A stretch of 64,000 nucleotides of DNA, taken from assembly GCA_003008705.1 (NCBI GenBank), contig PDUO01000009.1:992001-1056000 (forward strand), read 5' to 3'. The notes beneath the pieces were generated by a model, which worked only from the letters and a program-made list of their open reading frames with translations, did no database searches and had not been told where the DNA came from. Both the position numbers and the translations under genes were made by a program. Below are positions 24,109 to 34,641 of the stretch, one piece after another. How positions within the stretch are numbered: position 1 is the stretch's first letter; every line of letters begins with the position of its first letter. The DNA is from Pezicula radicicola. Lineage: Eukaryota > Ascomycota > Leotiomycetes > Helotiales > Dermateaceae.

Positions 24109-24134
24109 GGTGTAGGTGTAGGTGTAGGTGCAGG
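24109..24134. repeat. GTGTAG hexamer repeat
   Basis: Four copies of GTGTAG/GTGCAG in tandem, about 230 bases upstream of the transhydrogenase start. Confidence 0.7.
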
Positions 24135-24363
24135 TCGATGATGAGCTCCCACTGTTGCTAATCCCACCTGCCTATTTTCTTCCTCTCTACCTCTCTACAC
24201 CTCTTCCACTCTTCCACTCTCTACTCCTCTACTCCACAATATAATCAACCACACACCGCTGTGCTACACCAAGAGCAGAGAGAATCAAAGGGAACGGGAC
24301 ACCATCAGTAACCCAATTGGCTTCTGTAAATTATATTATTGCAAGAATACCCCAGCTGCCACA

Positions 24364-26220
24364 ATGGTGTCTGCAGTTCGCATTGCCCCTACGGTAATAC
24401 AATCACGATCAGAACCCTTTCTTTGTTTTTGGTAGTTGTTGACAGTTTACTACAGGCAGCAGCGAGGGCTAGGAACCTTCTCCGCACAGTCACATACACA
24501 CACCCCCCTAGCTGTCCCTGCCATGGCAATCCAAGCCATCACCACCACCACAAGCTGACACCGGGACTCCTTGCACAAACAAAACAGAATCTACAGCGCA
24601 ATTATGCTACACCCGTCGACACCACACGTCAAAAGGAGTACGCATTTGAGATGGCTGCTTCATCTATCCGTTATGGACCTGGCGTCACAAAGGAAGTGGG
24701 CATGGACTTTAAGAATATGGGTGCAAAGAGAGTATGCGTGGTTACGGACAGTACTGTCCGAAATTTGAATGCTATGAAACAGGTTGAGGAGGGCTTGTCA
24801 AGAGAAGGAGTTGAATATACTATTTTTGATCGCTGTAGAGTTGAGCCCAAAGACAGTTCGTAGGTGACCCCTCGCAATAATATGTTTAAGCGGTGCCTAA
24901 CAAGCAATAGAATCAAGGAGGCCATTGCCTTTGCAAAACCCTACCAACCAGATGCATTCCTGGCGGTTGGTGGAGGCTCTGTTATTGACACAGCCAAGCT
25001 GATGAACCTCTACACTTGCTATCCAAGTGCCGACTTTCTGGACTTTGTCAACGCACCACTTGGGAAGGGTCTCCCAATTGACAAGCCATTGAAGCCTCTC
25101 ATTGCTGTTCCAACAACTGCAGGCACCGGTTCTGAAACTACAGGAACAGCGATCTTTGATCTAGTATCTAAGCGTGCCAAAACCGGTATTGCCCACAGAA
25201 ATTTAAAGCCAACTCTCGGGATATGTGATCCCCTAAACACTCGAACAATGCCTTCAGCTGTGCATGCAAGCTCAGGTCTGGATGTCTTGTGTCACAGTTT
25301 AGAGAGTTGGACTGCAATCCCCTACTTCGAGAGAATTCCCAGGCCGACAAATCCGATTAACAGACCAGCGTATCAAGGTGCCAATCCTATAAGTGATATC
25401 TTCTCTCTACAAGCTCTTAGGAGTACGGTGAAGTACCTTCCTAGAGCTGTCAAAGATCCTGAAGATCATGAGGCTCAAAGTCAAATGTTGCTTGCTGCTA
25501 CATTGGCTGGTGTTGGATTCGGAAATGCTGGTGTGCATTTGTGCCATGGTATGTTTTCTACAATCTGTTCCTAAAACTTCTGTTCTCTTTTTCTTCCTTT
25601 GTCTTAAACTCCTATGAGAACGATCACCATGCACTAGGGTGCTGGCCAGTGATTATCGATTTGATGTTGCTGCTGCTGTGATGGCCACTTGGTCTTTTAT
25701 AATAAGCTGTCTCGAGAGACAATGAAACGGTAGACAGTATCATCTTGACATGCCACATAATTTATACATTATATTCTGACAATACATGATAGGAATGTCC
25801 TACCCCATCTCTGGCCAGAATCCAGGTTACAAACATCCAGGCTACGAGGTTTCAACGCCAATCATACCCCATGGAGTATCAGTAGCAGTATCAGCACCAG
25901 CTGTCTTTAGGTTTACTGGTCCCTCAAACCCAGAGCGGCATCTCCAAGCTGCAGAGGCCTTTGGTGTCGATATTTCAAATGTGAAGAAAGAAAGTGCAGG
26001 CGAAGTCCTCGGGGAGGCACTTACAAAGTTTTTGGCTGATCTGGGTGATCAGCCAAAAGGACTCAAAGATTTGGGATTTCAGAGAGAGCATCTTGATGAT
26101 TTGGTTGAGGGAACTATTCCCCAAGCAAGAGTATTGATGTTGGCTCCTGGCTTGGCAGAGGAGTTGAATGAGGAGAGGCAGCAGTTGAAAGCTTTGTTTG
26201 AGGATGCCATGGAGCATTGA
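24364..26220 (+). CDS. Mitochondrial hydroxyacid-oxoacid transhydrogenase (iron-type ADH)
   Basis: Iron-containing alcohol dehydrogenase of 499 residues, of the ADHFE1/HOT type. This type couples oxidation of 4-hydroxybutyrate to reduction of 2-oxoglutarate in mitochondria. Four exons: 24364-24393, 24456-24859, 24911-25548 and 25793-26220. The 10-codon first exon (MVSAVRIAPT) and exon 2 give a basic, Arg-rich presequence. The core begins at YAFEMAASSIRYGPGVTKEV. The dinucleotide-binding GGGSVIDTAK lies just after the third exon starts. PTTAGTGSETT and the metal-site histidines (HASSGLDVLCHSLES; GNAGVHLCHGMSYP spanning the last intron; IPHGVSVA) follow in family order. The start ATG was chosen because it gives the presequence. 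Confidence 0.9.
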
Positions 26221-26592
26221 TGTAAGTATTCAATGTATATCATTTACCATTTACTTCCAAAGCTATACCTTCGTGCTGGACGCGATTTCACGCGTTCTAG
26301 ACTCGCTTGCAAATTCCTTTTCATATTCACTTCTAGAAAAGACACCTTCTTGTATTTTCCACTGTTATCAGCCAACTCTATAACTTCGAACTGGAAATAA
26401 TTGTCAAAAGTAAGTAAAGGCTATTTAGTCCTATATCTTACTTCCCAATGATCTTTACTTCGTGTTGCTAACCTATTTCCAATAAGTCAGATCAAAGAAA
26501 GTCAGATCGCGTAGAACGACCGTCTCGCCTTCAAGTTGACATATCCACCATCTATACCCATACTTTACGCTCAAGGTCTCTCAAAGGCAGCT
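26221..26592. other. Spacer upstream of acidic-protein gene
   Basis: Contains the 3' flank of the transhydrogenase gene and the promoter of the acidic-protein gene. No gene or clear motif seen. Confidence 0.4.
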
Positions 26593-27737
26593 ATGTCGTC
26601 ATCAAGAATCATGTCGTATGTTCCCGTTTTTATTCTCTTTGAGTCGCTCAGATAATCTGAGTCGCCCAAATAATTTTGGTCACCCAGATGTTTTGAGTTG
26701 CCCAAATAGCTCGGGTTACCCAGATCGTTTTAGTCGCTCATATAGTTTAAGTTACTGAGACGGGTTTGGTCGCTCAAACCCTCAGTAGCGCCATCTCACT
26801 TATGCCTACAGCACCAATAGCTAACGGACTACCTACAGAGCTGATGAGCCCGTTCTCAGCACCGATGATCCGCGCGCAGAAGATGGCATTTCCAGCGCTG
26901 ATGTAAAGAAGGACATTCATCGTTTTCACTTATGCGAGTATCATCACGAATGCGTTTACTACATTCGCCAGAGTGGCATGCTAAAGCATGGCCCAATCAA
27001 ATCATACCCTCAGCCTTTTAAGGACATCTTCCTGAAGGCATTGGCCCGTCGACAAGCAGCACGCAACCGAATAGCCGCTACCATCCGCAAGGATGCCAAG
27101 AATGTGAATCTAGTCACGGCGGATATTGATGAGGAGAAGGAAGACATCGACAGCGACGATGAGGCATTGGAACAGATGAGCAGAGGAAGAATCCTGACAC
27201 CTTTCCAGCCAATTGACAACGGACTTGAGATGAGTCCAATCGGCGAATCGATGATCATGTCTCACGTCACAGAGAGCATGCTCCTCAACCTCAAACTTGA
27301 AGCTGCAGATTACGATGAAGATGAGGACGACAAGGAAGGCGGAGAAACCACGCTTAAGGATGATGGTGAGCTTGTCGTGGATGATAATGAAGGTGATGAC
27401 GATGATGATGAAAGTACTTGTAAATTCCCTACTTACGGTACGTATACCTCCATTCTCTTTAGGTTTCAAGTCATTATATTAGTTTTGAGTTCCTCAGCTC
27501 TACTAACTACGAAAAATAGACGAGGAGGTTGCAACGCGCGAAGCTTTTCACCTTGCATGTATCGATGCTGCTTTGGCTTCACCTCTTGTTGGAAACGACG
27601 ACGCTGCAGATGAGAGCGATGAAGTTGAAAGCGATGAAGATGAGAGTGATGAAGATGAAGATGAGGGGGATGATGATGATGATTATGTGTTTGTTAAGAA
27701 TATTCAGGCTAAGGCAAATGGAAAGCCTCAGGCTTGA
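26593..27737 (+). CDS. Acidic protein of unknown function
   Basis: Predicted 279-residue protein in three exons: 26593-26615, 26839-27437 and 27520-27737. All junctions keep frame and have good consensus sites; the last intron has a TACTAAC branch site. The first exon encodes only MSSSRIMS. A folded-looking part has HRFHLCEYHHECVYYIRQSG (about 36-55), a His/Cys cluster that could bind metal, then GPIKSYPQPFKDIFLKALA and a basic helix. The middle holds EALEQMSRGRILTPFQ. The second half alternates long Asp/Glu runs with a short conserved-looking helix (ATREAFHLACIDAALAS). It ends DDDDDYVFVKNIQAKANGK. I do not recognise the family; acidic tails of this kind are common in nuclear chaperones. The first intron consists largely of a degenerate minisatellite. 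Confidence 0.7.
26641..26785 (+). repeat. Degenerate 18-bp minisatellite within an intron
   Basis: About eight tandem units of 17-19 bases, consensus GAGTCGCYCARATAATTT with heavy variation (GAGTCGCTCAGATAATCT, GAGTCGCCCAAATAATTT, GAGTTGCCCAAATAGCTC, AGTCGCTCATATAGTTTA, and others). They fill most of the first intron (26616-26838) of the acidic-protein gene. Related words in opposite orientation lie after the gene. Confidence 0.75.
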
Positions 27738-27832
27738 GGGTGTTTTTTTGTGTGTTGTTTTCTCTTTGATACGGATGATGGATGATCATGATTGATGATG
27801 ATACAAAGATGAGAAGGCACTTACGAGAGATA

Positions 27833-27838
27833 AATAAA
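27833..27838 (+). terminator. AATAAA polyadenylation-like signal
   Basis: AATAAA about 95 bases after the stop of the acidic-protein gene, in an AT-rich context. Confidence 0.4.
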
Positions 27839-27861
27839 TGAAATGATTACAGAAACTTGAT

Positions 27862-28180
27862 CTACACTATTTGAGCGACTCCAAATAAGTCAGTAACTCA
27901 CAGTCTCTAACGTCTGGGCGACTCAAATCAAATTGGTAATTCACGGTCTCCTTTATTTGACTAAGATTAATTAGCTTAACTAGAGGAACAAAACTAGCAG
28001 AACGACCTAAACCTACCACTAGAAGTTAAGCTCTTCAATTTATTGGGTTTTTATGGTTTTAATTTGTTTCATTTGCAAAGTCTGACTATCGTATTAAGCA
28101 TAATACAAAGCGAGTGCTCCTTTGGCCTAACCTAATACCTTGGCGACTCAAACCAATTCAGCGATTCAAAGACCAGAGTT
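27862..28180 (-). repeat. Dispersed copies of the GAGTCGCCC-type motif
   Basis: Words such as GGGCGACTCAAATCAAATTG (from 27916), GAGCGACTCCAAATAAG (from 27873) and TGGCGACTCAAACCAATTC (from 28141) are the reverse complement of the intronic minisatellite unit. The rest of the 27738-28274 spacer is AT-rich without a gene. Confidence 0.5.
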
Positions 28181-28274
28181 CATACCCGAGGTCTACTAGG
28201 CTACCATTATCACCACCAGTAGCAAGATACTATCCTGCTTGCGACTTTCAGGCTCCACCCCAATATTACACAAC

Positions 28275-30517
28275 TCAATATGCCGCACTCTGCCTATAAA
28301 AGTCCTGTGGAGCAGCACCAGGCGCACTGCCACTTGGTGCTCTCAGTCCAGTCTGGCCATCTGAACTTCCTGGTCTCTGGTAAGGCATGTACTGCGCTTG
28401 ACTAGGTAGAGTTGTCCTGGCATCATGTTGTCCAATCACGGGATACCCTGCACCTCCACCAATTGGGGGACTTGGGGCTTGCCCAGGCGGTTGTGGCGGA
28501 GCATAACTTGGTTGCTGTTGATGTTGAGGGGGAGCATAGGCGGTGTATTGTTGTTGTGGTGGTGGCTGTTGATTTGCGGGTGCTGTTGCGGAATATGGAT
28601 TGCCGTCGTCTTGGGAATACACAGAACCACTATACGCAGAGTTGGGCTCCGGGACGATAGGAGAGGCGAATGATTGAGTAGCTAGTTCTTGGGGATTAGC
28701 GTAAGTACTTTCGGGTCGGCGGCCAGTTTGTGGTTGTGGGGGTGGATAAGAAGGTTGTGAAGAGTACTGGTTCGGAGGTGGAGAGCTAGTATTCAGAGGT
28801 GCTGGCTTTGTGGCTGCAGGAATTCGTGGCGTAGGGTCTCTCTGGGGGTATTGGCTGTGTGAGTCAGGTGCTGGCTGTTGCTGTTGTTGGCCGCCGACGA
28901 TGTAAAACGGAGCAGGTCCGTTTCGCTGCGGTGGATAGCCAGGCGAAGAGGGTTTTGCCTGTGGATATTGTTGAGGTTCTGAAGAAGTTAGAATAATACC
29001 TAACAAGAATGAGAATTTCTAATACCTTGTTGCTGTGGATTTGGAGTATAGTATCTTTGGGGATCTTGCTGAGGTGGTGGAGCTTGACCTTGGGGTGGGT
29101 ATCCACCATAGCCTTGTGGGGGGCCGTGGCCTTGGCCTTGGCGGCCATATTGGTAAGATGGTTGCTGCGTCATTGAAGCATCTAATAAGTTTTCATAATC
29201 TCGGCATGACTTGATGAATCTCTCGTTGAGTTGAGTAAAGTCATCTACAGACTAGTTAGTTATATGATATTTGTAGAACCTTTGCGGAGTAACATACCCT
29301 TTCTTTGTGAATACTTTCCAATAAGCTCAATGAGTTTTGGACGAATCGCTAATGTAGAATGGTACAATTTCTAGACAGGTTAGTACTAGCAACGATACAA
29401 ACACGATTCTTCTCATACCGTAATTTCCTCATTGTCTCGGACACTCATATCAGAGCTAGAGGTGCTTAATAAGGTGAGCAATTTTTCCACGTTTTTTATT
29501 TCGGCAAAGACTTCGGCCTCCATCTGTGCTTCGCGTTGCAATTCTTCCGGGGTTGGATCTGCCAATTTCTCAACATAGTTGAGAGGAAAGATACCAGTCT
29601 TTCCTCTCAATAGTCCCTTCCACCAATCCTTGTATACTGATTCGAGCACCGCAATGATATCGCCCTTTCGGAACTGTAATTCATCTGGGTCGGTAGCTTG
29701 GAAATCGAACAGTGCTCTAACTCGGGATACTGTAGCAGCTGTTGTGCCAGAGGGGACCGTTTGTTGTCGAGGAGCTGATTGTGCAGCTTGTGGTGCTCCT
29801 CCAGATGGGCCAGGTTGTTGCTTTGCGGGCTCCTGACTAGCCTTATCCTGAATCGACAATTTCAATGCCATCTGCAACTCCTCTTCCTCTTTTTGGCGAT
29901 CCAGATCCGTTAGTCTGCTCTTCGATGGGGCCGAAGGAGGATGTAAATTCGGGTTCTGGCTCTTGAGCTTGTGGTACTGATCATTCATAATTCCCAAGTC
30001 TGGATCCTTAAACATCTCGGCCCATTCCTGCATTCGTTCCAAGATTTTTGCTTTGACTTGCTGATGTGTGTTTCGGTCGTTGGCTAATCGTAGCAGTGCG
30101 TCTGTGAATGCTCTTGATGCAAGCTCTCTGTGCATCTTAGGTCCACAGTTTTGGCTCAGCGCATTTGCAAGCTATTACTTAAGAGTCAGCCAGAACTTGA
30201 ATGCATCTTCGCGGGTGTTGCCTACCTCCAAAGTGTATAGTTGAACATTGGCATTGCGATGCGCCAACCGCTTGATCATACTCGCCACGGCATCTTTAGC
30301 ACCGCTATCCTCCGTTGTCACCTTGTCACAGACATCCATAATATACTCCCAGTTCTCGGAGGTAAGATTCTCGTCGGTCGCCTTGGCTGTACAATACACA
30401 AGTTAGCAGTTGTCTAAATAGCAGCCTTCCTAGGCCCGTTTGAGCTCCATCCAAGGCGAGTAATCTGATCAACTCACCGACCGAGTCGTCGAAAGCATTT
30501 TGCTGCGCCCGAAACAT
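28275..30517 (-). CDS. hse1: ESCRT-0 subunit Hse1 (VHS-UIM-SH3)
   Basis: Endosomal sorting protein of 649 residues that, with Vps27, recognises ubiquitinated cargo for the multivesicular body pathway. Six exons: 30478-30517, 30226-30386, 29419-30171, 29298-29370, 29026-29244 and 28275-28978. The VHS domain covers about residues 1-145 (MFRAQQNAFDDSVAKATDEN, then LTSENWEYIMDVCDKV; LSQNCGPKMHRELASRAF). A ubiquitin-interacting motif follows (EEEELQMALKLSIQDK, about 165-180), then an SH3 domain (about 217-270, with ALFDFQATDPDELQF and WWKGLLRGKTGIFPLNYV). A coiled-coil GAT-like core, which pairs with Vps27, spans about 285-400. The last 230 residues are Pro/Gln/Tyr-rich and low complexity, as in fungal Hse1. 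Domain order is fully diagnostic. Confidence 0.95.
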
Positions 30518-31619
30518 TCTTGTGTCTACCTGGGATATCCGAGCAGTTGGGTATTCAGATGTGTTGATGGGAGGTAGAGTTGAATGTCTGGCTGAGACCT
30601 GAGTGCTTGGAAGAAGGTAGCGGTTAGAGGGGAGCTCTCTAGGTAGGTCCGTAGTGGATATAGTGGGCTATCTTTAGCGTCACGATGATGCCTGGAATTT
30701 AAGCTTCATTCTGAGCTCTCGCTTGGCGTGACCGCGTCAGTTTGCAGGTCGGGCGCCACAATTTACTGTGCACTGCTCACATTCACAACCACTATACTGT
30801 CACGATATACTCGTAATCTTCAACAATCAGGCAGCTATTTCATATATGTTCATTCTTGAATCTAAGATCTACACATACATTGCGCGTTCTTTATGAAGCT
30901 CTACCAAGGCAAGGTAAGGTAAGGTAAGCAGCAATCTGCATCTGTAATTCAGCGCTTAAACAACGCACCTTGAAGGAATCTGTTTAGCCAGCACGCTTGA
31001 GCTCGAAGCTTGTGTCTTGTGACAGATTCCTCGAGTGCTTTTCTTGTCTTACATCTTGCTTCCAGAATTGTGAACGCTGTCTGAAGTCTAGGATTCTGAT
31101 ATCACAATTCTCTATGTAGCGCAAGTGCCGATTGTCTGCCACCTCGGCATAAAGCCAAAGCACATGAAGAACATAAGTTCTGTGTCAGTCAGTCGATCAA
31201 TCAATATTGACGTTGCAACATCAGCCTCAACTTCGATCTCTCTTTTTTATGAAAATTATGGCACAGAGGAAGGAAGAACATATACTACAAGGTAGTGATC
31301 ATGCCCGGTTCGCTATCCACTTGTTGTGTCCCGTCGCAGCAAATTTTGAATTTTGCAGGTATCATAGAGCTGGAGAACCCAGATTGAGATCTCGCAAGTT
31401 ACTTCAAGACTTCATAAATTTTCAAAAACAGTGACAGCTCCTTCAGATATAATCTTACAACACTCATTATGCGCGCATTATCTAGGCTTTGAAAGAGCCC
31501 AATAATTACAAAATCTCTCACTCTTTAGACATACAAAAACCACAAAATTCCCTCCGCAGTATCAGAAACTTCCCTTAACTCTTCCCTTCCTAACACCTCA
31601 CCTCACCCTCATCTCACAA
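30518..31619. other. Intergenic region upstream of hse1
   Basis: Promoter of hse1 and 3' flank of the LITAF-like gene. A small GGTAA tandem (about 30909-30930) is the only repeat. Short open frames are not supported as genes. Confidence 0.4.
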
Positions 31620-32099
31620 CTACCCACCCTGCTGCACCTCCGTCCTCCCACTACGATGCCAAGTAGCAAGATGCACATTACAATTCCCACACCTATGTTC
31701 CACATCCTTCGACCCTTTAACACAATACGGAATACAACCCAAACAGAAAACGAAGCAGCATGCCGCTGCACTCAAACTGTCAAAAGGTATTAGTTATACC
31801 ATTTCAACCAGTTCCAGGAGCAGAAACACGGGAAAAGAAACGGAAGGAGTGAAAAGAACTTACTGAGTAGCTCCTCCAGAAACATATTCCGGTCTCGTCA
31901 TAGCCCTAACTCCACAAACCGGACAATCAACAGGCGAAGCTGCTTTAGCTAGGGCATATAATGGTGTTGCTGAAGCGTATATCTGATTTCTGAGTTGCTG
32001 TTGTTGTTGCTGCTGCTGAGGTATCTGTGTTGGAATTTGGTTTGGGTCGGCCATTTTCTCATTTTGTTGGTTGTAGTCATAGGATGGCGAGGGCTCCAT
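31620..32099 (-). CDS. LITAF-like zinc-ribbon membrane protein
   Basis: Protein of 130 residues in two exons (31864-32099 and 31620-31776). A Gln/Pro-rich N-terminus with eight consecutive Gln is followed by the LITAF/SIMPLE-like domain. The first metal-binding pair is CPVC (Cys59/Cys62). A hydrophobic Cys-rich membrane-inserting segment spans about 80-98 (AAACCFVFCLGCIPYCV). The second pair is HRCGNC (Cys108/Cys111). Such proteins bind zinc and associate with the cytosolic face of late endosomal/lysosomal membranes. The intron falls between the two zinc half-sites. The next gene upstream in the array, hse1, is also endosomal, but no operon-like link is implied. Confidence 0.85.
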
Positions 32100-32966
32100 G
32101 CCTGCTATTGGTTGGGTTGTGCCTGTTACTTATGTTGTGGCTGGGTAGGATATCTGAGGATTGGTAGAGATATTTTTTAATTGATATCTATAATCTGGGT
32201 CTCTTAGTAATTGTGAAGGTGTTGATTGTGATTAAGAAGGACAGTTTCCGTGTAATCTTTGCAGTAAGTATACTTGGACAGAAAACAAAAGGATGAATAA
32301 CTCTAACATCAGGGAACCAAGTCCCTTATATACACATCACTCAACTCACAATTTAAGACGCACTGCCTTGATGAACCAGGAACCAAGAAAGCAGAAGCCA
32401 CAGAAAGCCGCTATCTGATGTGAATAACATCCTTTTAAGGTTTGTATTGCCCTCGATGACATAAATACTTCGTCTCGTTTCGATCCGTCAATGCTTTAGC
32501 ATCCTTTAGAGCATCAACCGAGGTATACCAAGAGCCTCTACCCTGAGGTCACATTCGCAACTTATCAACACTTCTTAACTAATCCTCGAGTAGTTCTAAG
32601 AAGTATTGATTGGCTTCTTGGCTACGTCAAGTTTCCTCGACTAAGGTATTTACGGATTCAGACTGAGGATTCCAGAGCTAAAGTACTGCTAAGTATCAAT
32701 CTTCTTTCTTTGAGAACTGAACATAAGACCGGTCACTCATCTGGACACTCCTGGGCAGAAACGTAGACATAAGAATGGCTAATATTACAACACGCTATGC
32801 TACATTTGAACAGAATCCATGTACTGGTCAAGGTATCGTGCTTTCGCAGAAGAATATAAAAATCCCTTTTCGTTAACATTAGAGCCAGGTAAATGGCCAA
32901 GCATAACTCATTCGCTGGAAACAAACAAAACATCGTCGCTCAGCTCAAAACCCATTACCTTCCCAT
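32100..32966. other. Intergenic region
   Basis: Promoter of the LITAF-like gene, including a TATATA-like motif near 32327, and 3' flank of the SLM1-like gene. No gene supported. Confidence 0.4.
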
Positions 32967-34641
32967 TTACTCCTTGACCGGCGTAGCAGTGGCAGGGCTT
33001 GCTACAGTCTCACCACCAGTAATTCCCTGTGTTTGGATAGGAGCTGCATGTCGGGCCTCAGCAGTACCAGAGCCCTTGCCCTTCTCCTCATAGGCAGGAG
33101 GTTGGCTCACAATTCGTTTCTGGTCTCCTGAGGTAGGGCTGATCGGCGTTGAGGGCTCACTATTATGAGCCGTGGTGGATCCTGTTGCACCTGCAGCGTT
33201 CTTGATTACCTCGTACCATTTCTCTGCATCAGCAGTTGTGTGTGCCTTGAATGCAATCTCTGAATTTCCGGAAAGTTTGCTGGAGAAGCCCTTGGCAACA
33301 TCTCTGCCTTTGACGTTGAACTTATCCCCGCTGGGGGTCCCGATCACAGCGTCGGGGAGGTAGATAGAAAGCTCAGGTGCCGGGTCTTTCCGGAAGTTAT
33401 CATTATCCTTAAACTCATGCAGAAACTTGGATGGCGTTACGACATAATAACCAGTAGAGTACCCGCTAAAGCTAAGTTTGTTTCGCGATTTGCGCTCCAG
33501 AGTGCCTTCGATCAATGGTTTCGTTGCCGCATGGTCCTGGTTGGGGAACTTAATATCATCAACCGACCGGTCTCTAGCAGCAGGGTCGACTAGCATAGCA
33601 CCGTTCCGCTTAACGAATTCATCCCATTCAAAGTTGAGAGGAACTTTCTGGGCGGCACCTAGCATGTCCGCGTAGATGTTTACAGTATTTAGGTATTGGC
33701 TTCCGATAAATTGGTTGAAGGCTCCCATGGCTTGCTGGATGACTTCGATAACGTGTCCTTCAAAGATACTAAAATTCTCTTGAACACTAAGAAGGTCTCG
33801 GCGGTTGTTGTTTTCTTCCAGGACCTGCTTATTAAGGCGATAAAAAACACCGCGGTGCACAACATACGGGTCATTTTCGGGGTCCGTTCTTCCACCGCTA
33901 GACTCGAAGGCGGCGGCTTGCTGTCCAAGGAGCTCAATGTGCTTCTGGGTCGTGTTACGTGCCTTTTCGACTTCCTTTGCTCCTTTTGCTGCCCCAGATG
34001 CCAATTCCTTCGACTTGTTTTTTATTTCCTTGTGTAGACGATCGAGAATTGGAAGTACAGTTCCCTTGAGGTTCTTTTCGGTCTCGAGGTGGAAGTTCGC
34101 AAGGCCCTGTCATGCAAATTAGAGGCAGTACCAAATACAATTAGAGGCATTGTACATACTTGAGTATTTGCGCGCATATTCTCAAACATGCCAGCAATTC
34201 CTCCGAGGCTCTGGTCGAAGTGGTTTCCTTCCCTCAATGGGTCGGAAATAGACTACATCAAATCAGCAAAAGTCCTTTCGGAGCACAGGGAAGCAGCACA
34301 TACCTTCAACACCTTCTCATACTCCTTTGAATGAGCCCTCTGCATCTTCTCCGTCGCGGTTACATAGGCCTCCAGGTATCCTACAGCATGCTTCCATGCC
34401 TGCAGGCGTTCTGCCAACAGCTCAGACGTGTCGTTGGGGTCAGTGACGGGAACTGCATCATCACTTCCACCGCTGGCTCCGGATGCTTGGCGTATGGGCA
34501 TTGCCTGGGCCTTTTCGGCCATGCTGGTGTGCCTTTTCATCATTTTGAATTAGTATACTGTTTGTAATGTGGCTCGATGATTTTGAGATTGTTGGCGACG
34601 TGGAATGCTTACTTGTCACGCTTGCTAAATGCTCTATTCAT
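32967..34641 (-). CDS. slm1: Slm1-like BAR-PH protein (TORC2 / eisosome effector)
   Basis: Plasma-membrane protein of 496 residues in four exons: 34613-34641, 34304-34532, 34160-34252 and 32967-34106. The 10-codon first exon (MNRAFSKRD) splices to KHTSMAEKAQAMPIRQ. A helical F-BAR/BAR-like region covers about 50-270 (ERLQAWKHAVGYLEAYVTAT; SDPLREGNHFDQSLGGIAGM; LEENNNRRDLLSVQENFSIF). The PH domain spans about 315-425 (PLIEGTLERKSRNKLSFSGY, YVVTPSKFLHEF, FKAHTTADAEKWYEVI) and should bind PtdIns(4,5)P2. The tail is Ser/Thr/Pro-rich with a PPAYEEK motif. In yeast, Slm1/2 relay membrane stress to TORC2 and actin. Splice sites are strong and phases agree throughout. Confidence 0.88.

Larger units (their letters stand above)
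23446..24363. other. Intergenic region with simple repeats
   Basis: 3' flank of the Zds1-like gene and promoter of the transhydrogenase gene. It contains GTGTA-type microsatellites and a CTCTAC-rich tract (about 24180-24240). No gene is supported. Confidence 0.4.

Noticed and set aside
26641..26785. CRISPR-like array
   Set aside because: Direct tandem degenerate 18-mers without spacers in a eukaryotic intron.
28412..28673. Overlapping plus-strand frames opposite the hse1 tail
   Set aside because: Antisense shadows of the Pro/Gln/Tyr-rich C-terminal coding region.
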